Positions 33,118 to 45,687 of a stretch of DNA of 64,000 nt are shown piece by piece. The stretch spans positions 67,446,987 through 67,510,986 of the forward strand of contig CM048557.1 in the NCBI GenBank assembly GCA_026413225.1, in the 5' to 3' direction. Both the position numbers and the translations under genes were made by a program. Positions within the stretch are counted from its first letter, which is position 1; every line of letters starts with the position of its first letter. The stretch comes from Otis tarda. Its lineage: Eukaryota > Chordata > Aves > Otidiformes > Otididae. Below the pieces are notes generated by a model. It ran no database searches. It saw only the letters and a list, made by a program, of their open reading frames with translations, and was not told where the DNA came from.

Positions 33118-36100
33118 TTATCGCGATACCGATCTTAATATTGTATCCTTTGTTGCCAGATGTGCAGCTAGGTTCTCTCGAAAGTCGTGGAGGTAATTGT
33201 ACTGCTGAAAAAGCACAACCAGATCTGTAGTGAGAGCTCTACACTTTCAGAAGAGGCACTACCCATCTTAAAAAGCTGTCTGATACCCGAGGATAGAACC
33301 CGCACCCTCTAGTCTGTTTATTTGTTCTTCTTGTGCTGACTCCAAATCCTGTGTGAATTTTCCACCATCAGACACAGATTACTGGATCCTGGCTTGGCTC
33401 CTGTGGTTCCTCACAAAGGGCACATGTGAGCTCAAGGTAATGCAAAACATGGTCCTCCTAATGAGGGTTTCATGTCAGAACTCAAAGCTGCTTTACCTGG
33501 GTCACCGAGAGTATTACTCTCTCCATAAGAGAGTTTTTAGGTCAACTCATACATCTTTTGGAGTATTAATATGCAAGTGTTCAAAATGAGATTAAAATAT
33601 TGGTCAGCAGAGGCTAAAGGACAGATCATCCACCCCAAGGGGCTGCGACGGCTTCTAGTCGGAACATTTGTCCAAATCCTTCCCCATCTCTTCAGCCAGG
33701 GATGCAAGCTGCTCCCCACCCACCCCTGTGGTTTGTGGAAAACTGATTTTCAACAAGTAGTTTAAACAGGATTTGCCTTCCAGAGAGGCTTAGAGCTAAC
33801 AAAGAGACAGTCTTTAGGCAACTCTCTCTCCTCAGAAACTACTATCTTGTAAACTTTTTAAATGTCAGCTCCTCCTTCCTGTACATAGAACTGTTTTAAT
33901 GGCATACATCTAGGACTCATATCAACAGAGTAGCTAAAAATTCCGCCAAAAAAAGAAAAACCCATTATGTTCAGCAACTTAGGCCTCCCTTCATGTAGAA
34001 GACTGCCAGTATATTGATGTGACAGCTACAGAAGATGAACATGGCTAGCTGGGTTAGGAAGATGGAATAAAGCCAAGGCAGAAAAATCAAGCAGATGTCC
34101 ACGTTGTGAGGAGAATGTGAGCAACAGAAAAAGGAACAATAGCTTAGCGAGTGATGAGCAGGGATACCGAGGAGAAAGCAACAAGTTACTCATGATGGTG
34201 AAGAGCAGGCAGGGAGAACAGCTGTTGAATTCAGTACAGGCAGAACAAGACAGAATCAGCACGGAAGCGGAAAGCTAGAAGAAGCTGAAACCCAAGAGAG
34301 CAGCAGGGGCACCAGCTGTGGAGCATCTCAGAAAGACAGAGGAGTCCCTTTGTGAAGGGGACAGGACTATGCGAGCTCCCCACTCCCCTTTCAACACGTA
34401 TTACCTGCTGTAGCCTCATTACCTTGATGGTCTGTATCGCCCCAGATCCCCTCAGGTTTCTGAGGCTGTCTATGGCTTGCTGAGGTGCCAGCGTATCCGA
34501 AAGCTGAAGCAGGAGACATGCAGCTACTGTAAGGGAAAGGTATATACGCATGTACGCTGCTGAGCGCCTCTTGCTGTACGCAGTGCTGCTCTTGCACAGC
34601 AATAGGTTTGTTCCACGAAAACCACTCCAGCAAAACTCAGCCTCATCACATCGGGGTCACAGATCTGTTGGATCTTTTGCTGAACACCAGTTGTTGGCAC
34701 TGGTCCCATCTGCCTGCTGCTCCCGCCCCGGGCTTTGCAAACAGGCAAAACCCCTCCCACTTCCCCCCGCCCTCGCCTTTCTAGCAGCATTTGGGAGGCA
34801 AATTCTAAAGTCTTTCCAAGAACAAGTCCCAGTAGATCCAGTTAACTCCCCTTTGTGTCTTCTGACCATATTTGCACTTTTGGCAATATCACCACCCCTT
34901 CCTTCTGGGGCACACAGAATAACTAACGCCCCTGCAAGCTGAAAAAAGATGCAGAGGAACAGGTTCTTCTCCTCCTTTTCTTGAGGAGATGTTCAGGAAA
35001 GAGGTGAAGTGCAATACTATCGGTCAGACAAGACTAAAATTTGTGGTGAAAAGAGAGAAAGAGTCGGAAAGTAAGAGAAAGCTTTCTATCAGCCTCACTG
35101 AAAGACTGACCCTGCCTGACCCTCCACCCTCCCACACACATACTCAGATCTATACCATAACATACTCATGTCACTCACCACAAACAGTTTCTACACAGGC
35201 AGCTAATGTTATTCCCATTTGACGACACCTTTCCCAAGAAAAAGCCCCAAATATATTAACTAGCCTGCTAGCTCCGGGGCAGTTTGCACTGTAAGCACAC
35301 TTAAGCTTCAAGCAGAATTTGGCTCCCGTATTGCTGTCTCACAAGAATGGGTTTGTAAGATGGGTTAGTTAGTCAGGGGGGGAAGGCAACTGCTTACTGA
35401 GACACGAGCGTCCGAGGCCACCGTAACAGCTGAAAGAGAAGAAAATGTTTGGTTGTAACGAGCTGTAGTACGCTGCAACACGCAGAGCCCCCCCGATATG
35501 TAAGTGTACGGACACGATTCTTGCCTTAATAGAATCAAGAGGAGCAGTGGTACAAGAAAGTCAGAATAAGAATTTCTGTAGAAATATCTGCAAAGCTAGC
35601 TCCCATTTGTTCTTCAGACCTTCCTTAAGTAGTGTATTTCTGGAGAAACTGCGATTCTAAAGTTCTCCTTCATTCAGGGGAATAGTCCCAAAGGCACAAG
35701 AGGACAGAAAAGGGCATGAAGATGGACAATCTCAGTTTTCTTTAAATCCTACTCCACGTTAAGGCTTTGATGATAGTTGCGAGCTAACGATAGCAGCAGG
35801 GTTCTGCATCAGCAGGAGGCCCAAGGACCCCGTGGACGTCTGTGTGGGGAGCTGTCAGCAGGATCATTCAGGGATCATGGAACTTGGAAAGCTCTTCCCC
35901 TCTACCCTGAGCTCAGCTACGAGTGTCTAAAGAAATTACTTTAAATCAGTTTCACGCAATTTAAGAGTTAATTTTGCACTGCTGGAGCCCACTGAGTGCC
36001 TGATGAACAGCTCAGGGATGTGTTATGCTCTGACAACAGCTGCTTTAGCTTACAGCACGTGATATCCAGCTAGGCTAGCAGCAAGGAGTCACGTGGTGCC

Positions 36101-39100
36101 ATTCAACACACACTTTGAAGTGCTTGCTGGACAGAGAGAGGGGAAATGGGAGGCTTGGGTCTTAAGAAGGACAAGTTAGCTCCAAAAGGGTGCATGAGGA
36201 GAAACAAGCAGCTTTTCACAACTGGAACTAACCCTAAAGAATGCAACTGTCTTTTGCCAGGATTCTGTTTCAGCTAGTCATACATGTAGAGAGAAGCTGG
36301 TATCTTTTACAGGAACATGAGGTGAAAGGGAGGCAACCAGAACCTACTGTATGATTGTTTTCCGGTGACTTTCCAGGCAGCTTCTGAGCTCCTCCAGAAT
36401 TTTGCAGCACTTGGCGATGTCAGGAGCATCCCCATCAGGAATGGGGTAGTGGTGCACACAGATCCCGTGCTGTTGGTAGGTGTCTATGAGGTTTGGTACT
36501 CGGTATTTTAAGAGCTCTCCTCTGGTGCAAAGCACAAATATGTCCTGGGTCCCATAGTTCTTTAGTTCTTCTGCCAACAGATTAAGACACTCTCAAATAA
36601 ACAAAAGCCTGTTGAGCTTAAGGATAAACAGATAAGCTACTTGATACTGATTCTCTTGTTTAATCTTTGCGGTTAAGACAATAGGAGTTAGCAATTTTGC
36701 TTTGAGCAGCATTTACTTCTACTGGGTGTCTCCCACATTTGCCTTCAGGTAACCCATGAGAGGAATTTTCTTGGTTCAGAGTCTTGAGACAAGCCTCACT
36801 GGAAAGCACATCAGCACTCAGAACGCTCTGTTAGCTGCTGCCAGCTTACGCATGATTCTGTCCCAGCTCCAGCTGTGACCATGTCCAGATACTGTGGGTT
36901 TTTGCTCTTAGTCTCTGCTCTTCTAGTGTTTACAGATGAATACTCGGCACAAATCTTTACATAATTTCATCTTTTGTATCCCAATCTCACTTTTCTCTGG
37001 GAAGAGGAGATTACAAGTTTGTAATTCATCTTAGTCCTAGCTGTTTGAAGATGCCTTCTCCTGCACATGACTTAGCAGACCTCATGGTTACTGTGAAAGA
37101 TACGCAGATGCCTGTATAGCTCCAGCCTGGAAATACCCTGACTATTCATTCAATATTTAGAAAAGAAGCCACAGAGAAAGTGGCACTGCATGCTTGAAAG
37201 TGGTATCTAGTACTCATGACGGTGATATTTGCTGCATCTCCCAGCACAGTGTTACCAACTCAGACAGACATCGCTCTCAGACACACCTCCAGCAAGACTT
37301 TGTAAGGAACTGCCCTGCATTCTAACATCATGGCCTGTACATGGACAATTATGGCATCCATTGTAAAAGTACGAACGATACAGCACGGTTTTAAATAGCC
37401 GGTGTCTAGATCCTTATGCCTAGGTTAGATAAACAGCAACTCCAGCAGTCTCTAGACCAAACAAAATAAACTTCTAGCTCCTCAGGAACTTTTGCTTTCA
37501 GTTTACCTGCACCTTGTTCTTGCCCATTAAATGGAAGGGAGAGGCACTTAGACACTGGCCAGAAGACTCACCTATATCTTTCTGAAGATTTCTTCTAACG
37601 TCTTTAAACCTGCAACCTAAAACAAATGATGGATGACAATCACCACTCCAGGTAAGTGACATTTATGGAATGGCTGCTACAGCTGAAGAATAGAGCATAG
37701 ACCACCTTCCCCCAAAACCAAAGCAAACAAGAAAGCCACACCCCAAATAAAACACGGTTCTTATTTCTGCCATTAGATCACTAGTGCAGAAGACAGGTTA
37801 AACACCATTATCTGCTTAATACCGTAATATAATAGGATTAAAAAAAACCTGCCCAAGGTTTTAAGCTGCTGTGCGTTTTCCAGGTGAAAAGTTTTGGATA
37901 TTATAAATCAGAGTACAGCTTAAAAAATCCCCACAAATCAAACCAAACAAACTCAACAAATAAAAGGGCTGCACAGAGATCACTTAAGAGTTGTATGGTT
38001 GACTGATAAGAAGGTAAGTTCTCTGTTGTGTAACAGCCAGCATAAATCACACTAAAAATCCTCCTTACTAGTCAACCTTCAGCATATCGCCACTTCCATT
38101 TTTTCCTCAGATCACGCTACCAAGGCATTTTTGCAGCCCCTACAGAATACTGCACTGTGATATTCACAGCTGTTGTTTGGCTTGTGAGATGTAATTGCTC
38201 AAAATATTTGCACTGCGTCCTCCCTCTTTCTCCCCTCCTTCACTTACAGCCCCATATGCACACAATCTTTACGCCTGCCCTGACAGCAGTCAGGATTGTG
38301 CGTATCTTGAGACAACTTTTGAAAGCAAGGCAGCAGAATCGTGCAGACCAGGAGCTGTATCGATAGGGCTATGCCTGGAGGTTAGCATCTGAAGATTAAG
38401 CAGCTATTACATGAACAGCTCAGGCAGCTAAAAAACATAATGCTGCTATTTTTTGGCATATATGTTAACTGGAGTTCAAGTGTTAGTTGGATTTTCATCA
38501 GCACTGGCCATCACCCACTTTGAGATAACTTAAATTCAAATATTATTCAGCATTTGTCTTCTACTTCTTTGGTGTGGTGTTAGCCCCAAGCTTGTATTTC
38601 TCAGAGCTGGCTAATGAAAGTCAAGTAACTGCTTTAAACGAAGTAGGGAAAGTTCACACTGTCACTACCAGCAGTTCCATGACTTTTGTGACCAAAGGAA
38701 ATTCATCATGGTTGCAGTTTTGGTTAAAAATACAGTGAAAGCTTATAGATTTATTTTTATATCATGGCCACAGTAGTGCAACCCAGGTGCTAAGGGAGAG
38801 CAGTACGGAACTGTCAGCACAGCAAATGAGTGTAATTTGAGCCAAATATATCTTATAAAAGAATTACTTGTCAAAGCAGTCAATTCACTTATGTTGTTGC
38901 TTGTTTTAAACAGTAAGCCAAGCTAAAAAACCACATATTTTAACTGACAATGGAAGAGAGCCACTGTTCTCCTGCCACTCTGCCAGATGATCTTGCATTA
39001 AGATATTCTCTCGGTTAGTCTTGGTGTTTCTGAAACAATTATTGCAGTGGTAGATTACAAAACAAGCCACTCCACAAGTAAATGAAACACAGAATTTTGA

Positions 39101-40056
39101 GGTACAATATATTATAGAATCATAGAACCGTATAGTCATTAGGGTTGGAAGGAACCTTTAAAGGTTGTCTTGTGCATATTACCTCTCTTCAGCTTCAAAC
39201 ATGTCTGCAAATTTCAGTGAATGCTTCTTACCTGGAAGGGAACATAATCCCAGAAACTCAGAAGAGTAGACAGGAGACAAAGGCAACCTATCAGTAAATA
39301 AAACATATATATATAAAAGAACAGAACATTTTGATTATTTGAATAGAGATAACTCACTACTAAACATTCCTTTTCTATGGGATCATGAGAAGAGTTACCT
39401 ACCTATAATTTAATTTTAAGGACACAATGAAAGTATTCCAGTGTTATTTCTAAGGGGATCACACATTTGTTACTACATCACATACCCCTACCCAAGAGGA
39501 GGAGTGAAAGTGTTGACAAATCCCTGCCTTAGCACCCAGATGCTTGGGCTAGCACGACCGCCAGTGACCGGTGAACGCTTCCAAAAGCGGACCTGGCCCC
39601 ACATCCACTGACAGCTGACCGGCACCAACTTCAGCCCTTTCCAGGGGTGCTGTCAGGCCAACCACAACCCCTGTCCTGGCTCCGGCAGGTCACCTGAGCC
39701 CGGCAGGAAAAAAAAAAACACCTCGTTTCGCAGGAGTGGGATTTAATGTAAACGCCTGAGTAGTTTCTGAGGGAAAAAGTCACCCGCGCCCGCCCCGGGC
39801 CGCGTCTCACCAGGAGATGGGGAGCGGCCTCAGGTCTTCCTCACCGGTGTCTTCGTCAGAGGAGTCGAAGCCACCCGCTTGCATGGCGCAGGGCTGCGGC
39901 GGGAGAAGAGCGGGGAACTCACTGCAGGGCCGGAGCCCGCCCTGGCCCCTGGGCTGAGCCGGCCCCGCCGATCCCGATCCCGATCCCGATCCCGATCCCG
40001 ATCCCGATCCCGATCCCGATCCCGATCCCGATCCCGGCGCTCACCGGTTTCACCAT
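33118..40056 (-). CDS. CDKN3: Cyclin-dependent kinase inhibitor 3 (KAP phosphatase), complete
   Basis: Dual-specificity phosphatase that removes the activating phosphate on the CDK2 T-loop (family knowledge). Minus-strand exons in order: 40045-40056, 39811-39893, 39232-39287, 37572-37616, 36348-36570, 35398-35429, 34423-34526 and 33118-33204; total 642 nt including TAA, 213 residues against 212 in human. All phases join and every intron is GT-AG. It starts MVKPPCAMQAGGFDSSDED and contains TRGELLKYRVPNL. The general-acid region is PIPDGDAPD (Asp at about 111), the catalytic loop HCYGGLGRS (Cys141, Arg147), then AIDSLRNLRGSGAIQTIK, and it ends RSVSR like the human protein. The ATG context is GCGCCATGG. 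A second in-frame Met (residue 8) lies in exon 2. The gene converges on CNIH1, as in human. Confidence 0.97.
35398..35429 (-). other. CDKN3: CDKN3 exon 6, a 32-nt microexon carrying the catalytic loop
   Basis: Flanked on the minus strand by a CTCTTTCAG acceptor and a GTAAG donor. It encodes the C-Y-G-G-L-G-R-S-C-L part of the HCX5R phosphatase motif; the preceding His is split with exon 5. Since 32 is not a multiple of three, skipping removes the active site and shifts the frame. Confidence 0.93.
39113..39168 (-). mobile_element. CR1 LINE 3'-end fragment in CDKN3 intron 3
   Basis: Reads TAGAATCATAGAACCGTA, then GGGTTGGAAGGAACCTTTAA on the plus strand, the reverse of the CR1 terminal consensus. 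It therefore lies in the same orientation as CDKN3. It ends about 65 nt below exon 3. Confidence 0.82.
39970..40035. repeat. CDKN3: Perfect (GATCCC)11 tandem repeat in CDKN3 intron 1
   Basis: Eleven uninterrupted hexamer copies, 66 bp, within the 151-bp intron between CDKN3 exons 1 and 2. On the CDKN3 sense strand it reads GGGATC and begins a few bases after the GTGAG donor, giving a GGG run every six bases plus one CpG per unit. Long Arg-Ser or Gly-Ile open frames through it are repeat artefacts, not genes. Confidence 0.97.
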
Positions 40057-40400
40057 GGCGCTCCTCCCCGCCCGCCGCCGGTTTGAACTGTCCCCGCCCA
40101 CACGGGCCATCTCATTTGGGCAAGCCCTTCCCTCCCTTCGTCCAATGGGAAGCTGCCGCGCATAGAAAGCCAAGCGGCCTTTTTACTGCTTCACGAGAGA
40201 AACGGTTTGATTGGTAAGTGGCGAAGGAGAGGCGGGCTCAAAACCCAAAAACTGGCGGCGAGGGCCTTTGCGCTGATTGGCTGGAGCGGTGTGGCGGGAA
40301 GGGGCTGTGTCGCGAGCTGCGGCTGGCCGTTGGGGGTGGCGCGCGGGGCGGGCTCTGCCAGGCGCGGGGCGGGCTCTGCCAGGCGCGGGGCGGCTCCCGC
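40057..40400 (-). promoter_or_regulatory. CDKN3: CDKN3 promoter: CCAAT boxes, CHR-like element, CpG island
   Basis: CpG-rich sequence upstream of the minus-strand start. CCAAT boxes lie at 40142-40146 (plus strand) and, in the CDKN3 direction, at 40210-40214 and 40276-40280, spaced about 66 bp. A CHR-type TTTGAA (40082-40087) sits 26 bp before the ATG, next to GC-rich sequence. GGGGCGGG boxes lie at 40345-40352 and 40366-40373. Regularly spaced NF-Y sites plus a CHR is the classic layout of G2/M genes controlled by DREAM/MuvB-B-Myb, which fits the known cell-cycle expression of CDKN3. No TATA box is seen. Activity is inferred. Confidence 0.65.
40341..40395. repeat. 21-bp GC-rich tandem repeat at the edge of the CDKN3 CpG island
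   Basis: Two perfect copies (40341-40361, 40362-40382) of a unit beginning GCGCGGGGCGGGCTC, and a partial third to about 40395. Each full copy carries an Sp1-type GGGGCGGG, so copy number would change the number of GC boxes. Confidence 0.93.
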
Positions 40401-42664
40401 TTCCCTCAATTCGCGGTTAAAGGCGGGTTCGCGTTTCTGCCTGAAAAAAAGGGAGGAAAATGGGTTTTTACTGATTTCTAGCAATTTACTTTCAAGTTGC
40501 TCCTTGAACTTCCAGGTGCCCTGCAGAGATTTTGGGTGGTCAGTTCTGAGTGTAGAGAAAATAGGACTTTAAAAGCAGAAAGTGAGCAAGGCTTGTTCTT
40601 TTAAACCGTGAACTTAATATCAAATATTCTGGTAGCTGAGGCTGTCCAGGCCTCCTAGCATTGCTGCTTGGGCAGCTGGCTTGCAACTCCATACAGAAGG
40701 AAAGCTGAAGGGGGCCGTGGTGTGTGCTTTTGGGAGACCTTGTAGAAAATTCAGACTTAAAGCGATGAGACGAGTCCACATCCTGCTCTTGTCATGGCCC
40801 TCTTTTCTAATGTTCTGTGCAAGTCGGTTTTAGGGATATTGCATGGAGTTTTTATCATAGCCTAACATAAAAGATGGTGGGGGAGGGCGGGGAATTGTTG
40901 TTGCTGCCCGATTTGTAAGAGCTAGGCTGTTGCCTATGGTTAGGGAATTTTAGTAGACCTCCTTTTGCAGCATTTCTGGTGTATCATGCCAGTAATTCTC
41001 TGGCCTTTAATAGGTAGAAACGTGTAAGTTAATAGTGTGGAGTTTTGTTTTTAAAATTTGCATTAAGTAATTTTTACAGTCTGTGCTTAGACACCTGTAG
41101 AACTCTGTTGTGAAGGAGCCAGGCACGAACATGGATTTTTGGCATCAATCTAGAGGATAATGTCTGAAGTCAAAAGTATGGTTGTGTGTGAATTCCTTAA
41201 GTGGTTTGAGTTTGGTGGGATTCCCAGTGGCACCAGTGCAAGATCTCCAGGTGTGGAGATTTTATTTAGTTTTACACTAGTAACGTTAGTTCCGCAGCTG
41301 GAGGTTTTAATGAAACCTGCCTGAGAAGGATTGTAGAAGCAAATTGCTGGGTATCACAGGATTTAGGGTAGGTTCAGGGAATGGAGAAACAGATGGTGAG
41401 AGGATCAAGGAGAAGACCAGTTTATTAAAACCCAGAATATGATAGCAGATGTATCAAAATTACATTACTGAGCATAATGGAGAATTAAAACAACGCAGAT
41501 GTTGCTGACTAAGATGAGAAATGGGAGGAAGTATGTCCTAAGAATTGAGGCAACGTAAGAACAGCCAGCCACTGTAGCTGCAAACATTGTTTTAATAACT
41601 CCTACGGCCACTGCGTGAAGGAACAGGTATGTTGTTTTCTTCTGTTTAGTGTCTTTTCATCTCTGGTCCACTTAGAAATTATGTGCAACGCTTGCACTCT
41701 TTGATATAGATGTGAAATTTGCCATATTTTTTCCCCCATGGTTGATTTTCGCCTGTTCATGTGAAAGAAATTGCAGATATTAAGTCTGAGGATTATAGCT
41801 TTATGGAAGCAGTGACATGAGACTGATAAATATAAAAATATAGCAATGATGGTAACGCTCCTGGCTGTTCTTTGAAAAGATTGAAGGAATTCTCTGGAGT
41901 TTGCATACCAGTACGGTACTGGATGGGTAATATATGGTAACATGTATTAACATATAACATAAAAGAAAATGGTAACAACAGCTGGTAATGCCAAGGAGTC
42001 TGCAAAGTGTGAGGCTAGAGCTTGGAGTCTGTTGTGGCAGAAATAAATAGGTATAGTATGTAAGTGCAAAATATGAAGTAAATGTAGGAAAAAGGTTGGG
42101 GGGAAAAAAAAACAACCCAAACTTGAAGACATTCTGTGATATTCCTTATTACCCTAGGCATCTTGCAGCATTAAATTACAAATATTATGTTTATTAGCTG
42201 ACTACCTGTTAGGGTTGTCTGTGTACTACTTAAACTGAGCTGTTGCCTGGCACATCAAATTGTAGTGTGCTAAAATGTCTAGATCGGCTTGTTTGTGGTG
42301 TATTTTATAGGGAAGATTAACAGGAGCTGGTCTGCAGGAAAGTATCCTCTTGGCATATAAAAAGGAACATGTCAACATCAAGGCCTTACCTTCTGGAATT
42401 TTTTGATACTTTATAGATTGGAAGCCTGTGCAAAGGGAAGAAAAATAGTCATGGGCTGAAATACATAGTTTGAAAGATTTATTTCGTTGGTGAGAGAGAG
42501 TGCTGAAGAGGGTATGATTTAACCAGAATTTTAATTGAGTGTTTAGATAAATCGTTCAGCCAGCAACCGCTGTCTACAAATACCTAATGGCAGGGTGTAG
42601 AAAAAGATGGAGCCGGACTCTTCTTAGAGGTGCATCGCAGAAAGAGAAGAGACAATGGGCAAAG

Positions 42665-42722
42665 GTTAAACATGGGAAGGCCTTGGGGTCCCTTCCAACC
42701 TACAGAATCTGTCATTCCGTAA
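42665..42722 (+). mobile_element. Probable diverged CR1 3'-end fragment
   Basis: GGGAAGGCCTTGGGGTCCC followed by TTCCAACCTACAGAATCTGT resembles a degraded CR1 tail. Shorter and more diverged than the others in the window. Confidence 0.45.
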
Positions 42723-44834
42723 AACCTGGGTGTAATTGTCGTTGAGAAATGCTTGGTGGGCACGTTTAACTCTAAAGCATTACCTTGTTTGCTTTGCTTG
42801 AATTTTATCCTTTTCCTTCTTGTGTCTTCCTGTCCTGTGCTTGGCTCTGTGTGGGTAGACTCTTTCCTGGTGCAGGTACCCTCTGGGGCCACTTGATTTT
42901 GTTCACTTTCAAGTAGGGACGTTCTCTTCTCTGTTTTAAACAAATGCTTGATATACAGTTGGGAGCGTTATGATACTCAAAATAAAGAATAATTTTTCTT
43001 TGCAAGCACAGGGGATGCCAAAGAATGGTAGTTGTTGGGAAAGGCTGATCTCTTAGTGCTTCCATTTGCCCTCGTTCATTTATCAGTCTTTTGTGCCAGG
43101 TATTGTAATATTTAGGCGTCATATCCAGAGGTATGACGCACACCAATTGTTTCTGAAAATAGGTTTAAGTTTTTCTTTAGTCTACATGAATTGCATTATC
43201 CCAGGGTTTGCTATCCTAACACAGGCAATTCCTGCCTTATTTGTTCATAATATTCTTCAATATTGAGGAAAAAAAACCTTGACAACAACAATCAATAAGA
43301 ATTTGAGTGTTAAGTTTGTGTTTACATGATGGCTGCTTGGGGTCATGTTTTTTTTGGTTGGCTTTTTGCTTTGAGAGAGATAATAATGCTTATGTTACAT
43401 GACATAAGACATTTACACTTCTAATGCAGGAATAAATACCCTCCCAGGGATATTAAAAATAATTTACAGTGAGGAGAGTCAAACAGCGAGATTTTCCAAG
43501 GAGCACTGTGTCCAGGCTTTAAATACATGTATGTAGAATGGGTTTGTGGTCTGGCAGTGAAATCTATATACAAAATTTGTAATGTAAGAAAATGGTGTGT
43601 GAAAATCCAGACAAGTCTGGTGGATTAGCTAAGAATTTTCTCGTGGACTCAGTTGTGACTCCTGTGAAAGCAATCCTATTCAAACCTGTCTGGGTTTCAG
43701 ACCATTTTTATTTCTCATTTCTCAACACACGCTCAAGCTCCTGAGAGCCAGCTGGCTTTCAAGTCTTACTTGGGGCTATACCTGCCTCTCATGTCTGTGT
43801 GTGCCAAACCAAAGGCGAAGCGAAGATGTCTATACTTGAGTTCATAGCTTGTCGTACCAGTAAAGTGTTAAAATTCCGATTGCCTGACAAATACAGTTAA
43901 GCCTAACCTGGTTTTGCTGTCCTTGGGTCAGGGGAAGAGCTCTCATCCCCGGGGACAGTGGAGTGGCTCGTGTGTGTACCATCTTCTGCTCTCTTCTGCG
44001 CTCAGGTTTCCCAGACAAAATAAATAATTGATTTACTTCAGGTAAAAGCCTGGGAGGGAACTAGTGTGTATGCAGTGGAGATGGCCAGGGACTAGTGTGA
44101 AACAAGGAGTGAACAACCTCGATGCTTTATAGTCTTAGCACGTATCTTGTTTGAAGATACAAACAAGCTATGTTCTTTTCCTGCAAGGAGCCAAGACGAG
44201 ATCTGAAATGTCCAAACCATCAAAATAATTTAAAGTTCATTGCTAACGGATTCTTCCAAACAACCATATGTAATGCCAAAGACTTATTAGTCACCTCTCA
44301 TTTCGTATCTCAGTTTCTGGAAGCTGCGTTTTAGTAAGACTAATTAATAGATGTAGTGTTGCAAGAGATGCACTGTAATGTCTTTGGGAGCACTCCACTG
44401 GTGATATCACTGGAAGATCCCAAGGGACATAATTTCAATTTTTCAGATTGTTGTTTTTGGAGGAAAAAAATAATAGGTGGAACAGAGTTTCAAAATTTTC
44501 AAGCATCTTCTTGTTACGTGATTTTAAAATTGTGTGGCAGTTGGAGAAACAGCTCTAACTTGAGACACAGAAAAAAAATTTTAGATTTACAAGCATAATT
44601 TGGGGAGATTCTGTATCTTTTTCATGTCATTACTTAGTTCTTCAGCTACACTTGAGTATGTTTTGTTAGGGTTTTATTCTAAAACTGTGCCAATAAAACA
44701 ACAAAATATTTGTGAATGGTGACTGTGTTTGCTGAAGGAGCTTCTTTGCAATATATTTTGTTTCAGAACAAGCAACTACCTTCCTACTCCAAATTTTTTG
44801 GAGGGAACTTTTTTTTTTTCTTCACATGCTTCTT

Positions 44835-44900
44835 GCAGGAAGGTTGGACTAGATGACCCTTGAAGGTCCCGTCCAACCCAAACCATTCTATTATTCTGTG
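44835..44900 (+). mobile_element. CR1 LINE 3'-end fragment
   Basis: Contains GGTTGGACTAGATGACCCTT, then GTCCAACCCAAACCATTCTA, the CR1 terminal consensus. The bases upstream are T-rich and unrelated, so the copy is strongly 5'-truncated. Confidence 0.88.
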
Positions 44901-45653
44901 CATGTAGATTTTCATTGCTTTCCATCACAACCCAAATACACTGGTGGCAGACAACTCGCTGGAAACGTAAAGCTCATGGATTTGCTGTCTTTTTCTGTCA
45001 ATAAAGCTTCAAAACAGTAATTTCTCTGCAGCTCTGAACAAAACCACTCTGCCTACTGAAACCAGCTGTTGGCTTGTGGAGTCACTTACTTGTGAATATG
45101 CTGCTGCCGCTGCCATGGACTGGGATTTATGGATTGTTTGGCCAGGATAGTACTGTGGAGTTAAGAGCTGAAAGAAGGACAGAGGGGCTTAAGCTCTGTC
45201 TAGCTCTATAAATCCTACTTGTCTGTTGAATTAAAACCAGAACTGAGATTTGGCCTGAAAGCTGGTGATGAAAAACAGTGTTGTAGAGTAACTGCTGAGG
45301 ACATAGGTAAATAAAATAATATTCTGTGCAGTTTTATAATGGTTACTGGCAATTCTTAGTAGAGATGAACTTCTACATTTCTAGACAAGGTGCAACCCTG
45401 CTTTTATTGAGACTAATGAAGTAAATGTCCCTGGGATCAGGATATTTTGACTTATAGTCTTTGATAAATCCTTGTTTGTTCTGGATTGAAATGTGAAGCC
45501 TTTTATTGCTGCAAAGAAGGTCTACTTCTGTTTGAAGTCGAGAATTGTCCAATCCTGTGCAGCTGACATGAGATGGTGCGTGTTTCTTGTCTGCCCTTCT
45601 TTTGTCACAGTTCTCTAATTTTTAAATATATATACATTTATTATTTTTTGTGT

Positions 45654-45687
45654 GTGTGAAATACACAGAAGTGTGAAATACACAGAA
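45654..45687. repeat. 17-bp tandem duplication
   Basis: Two perfect adjacent copies of GTGTGAAATACACAGAA, following a short TG run and preceded by an AT-rich stretch. Confidence 0.9.

Noticed and set aside
39879-40217. Open frame with a long Arg-Ser repeat, and the opposite-strand Gly-Ile frame
   Set aside because: Both are readings of the GATCCC hexamer array in CDKN3 intron 1. A six-base unit leaves all frames open.
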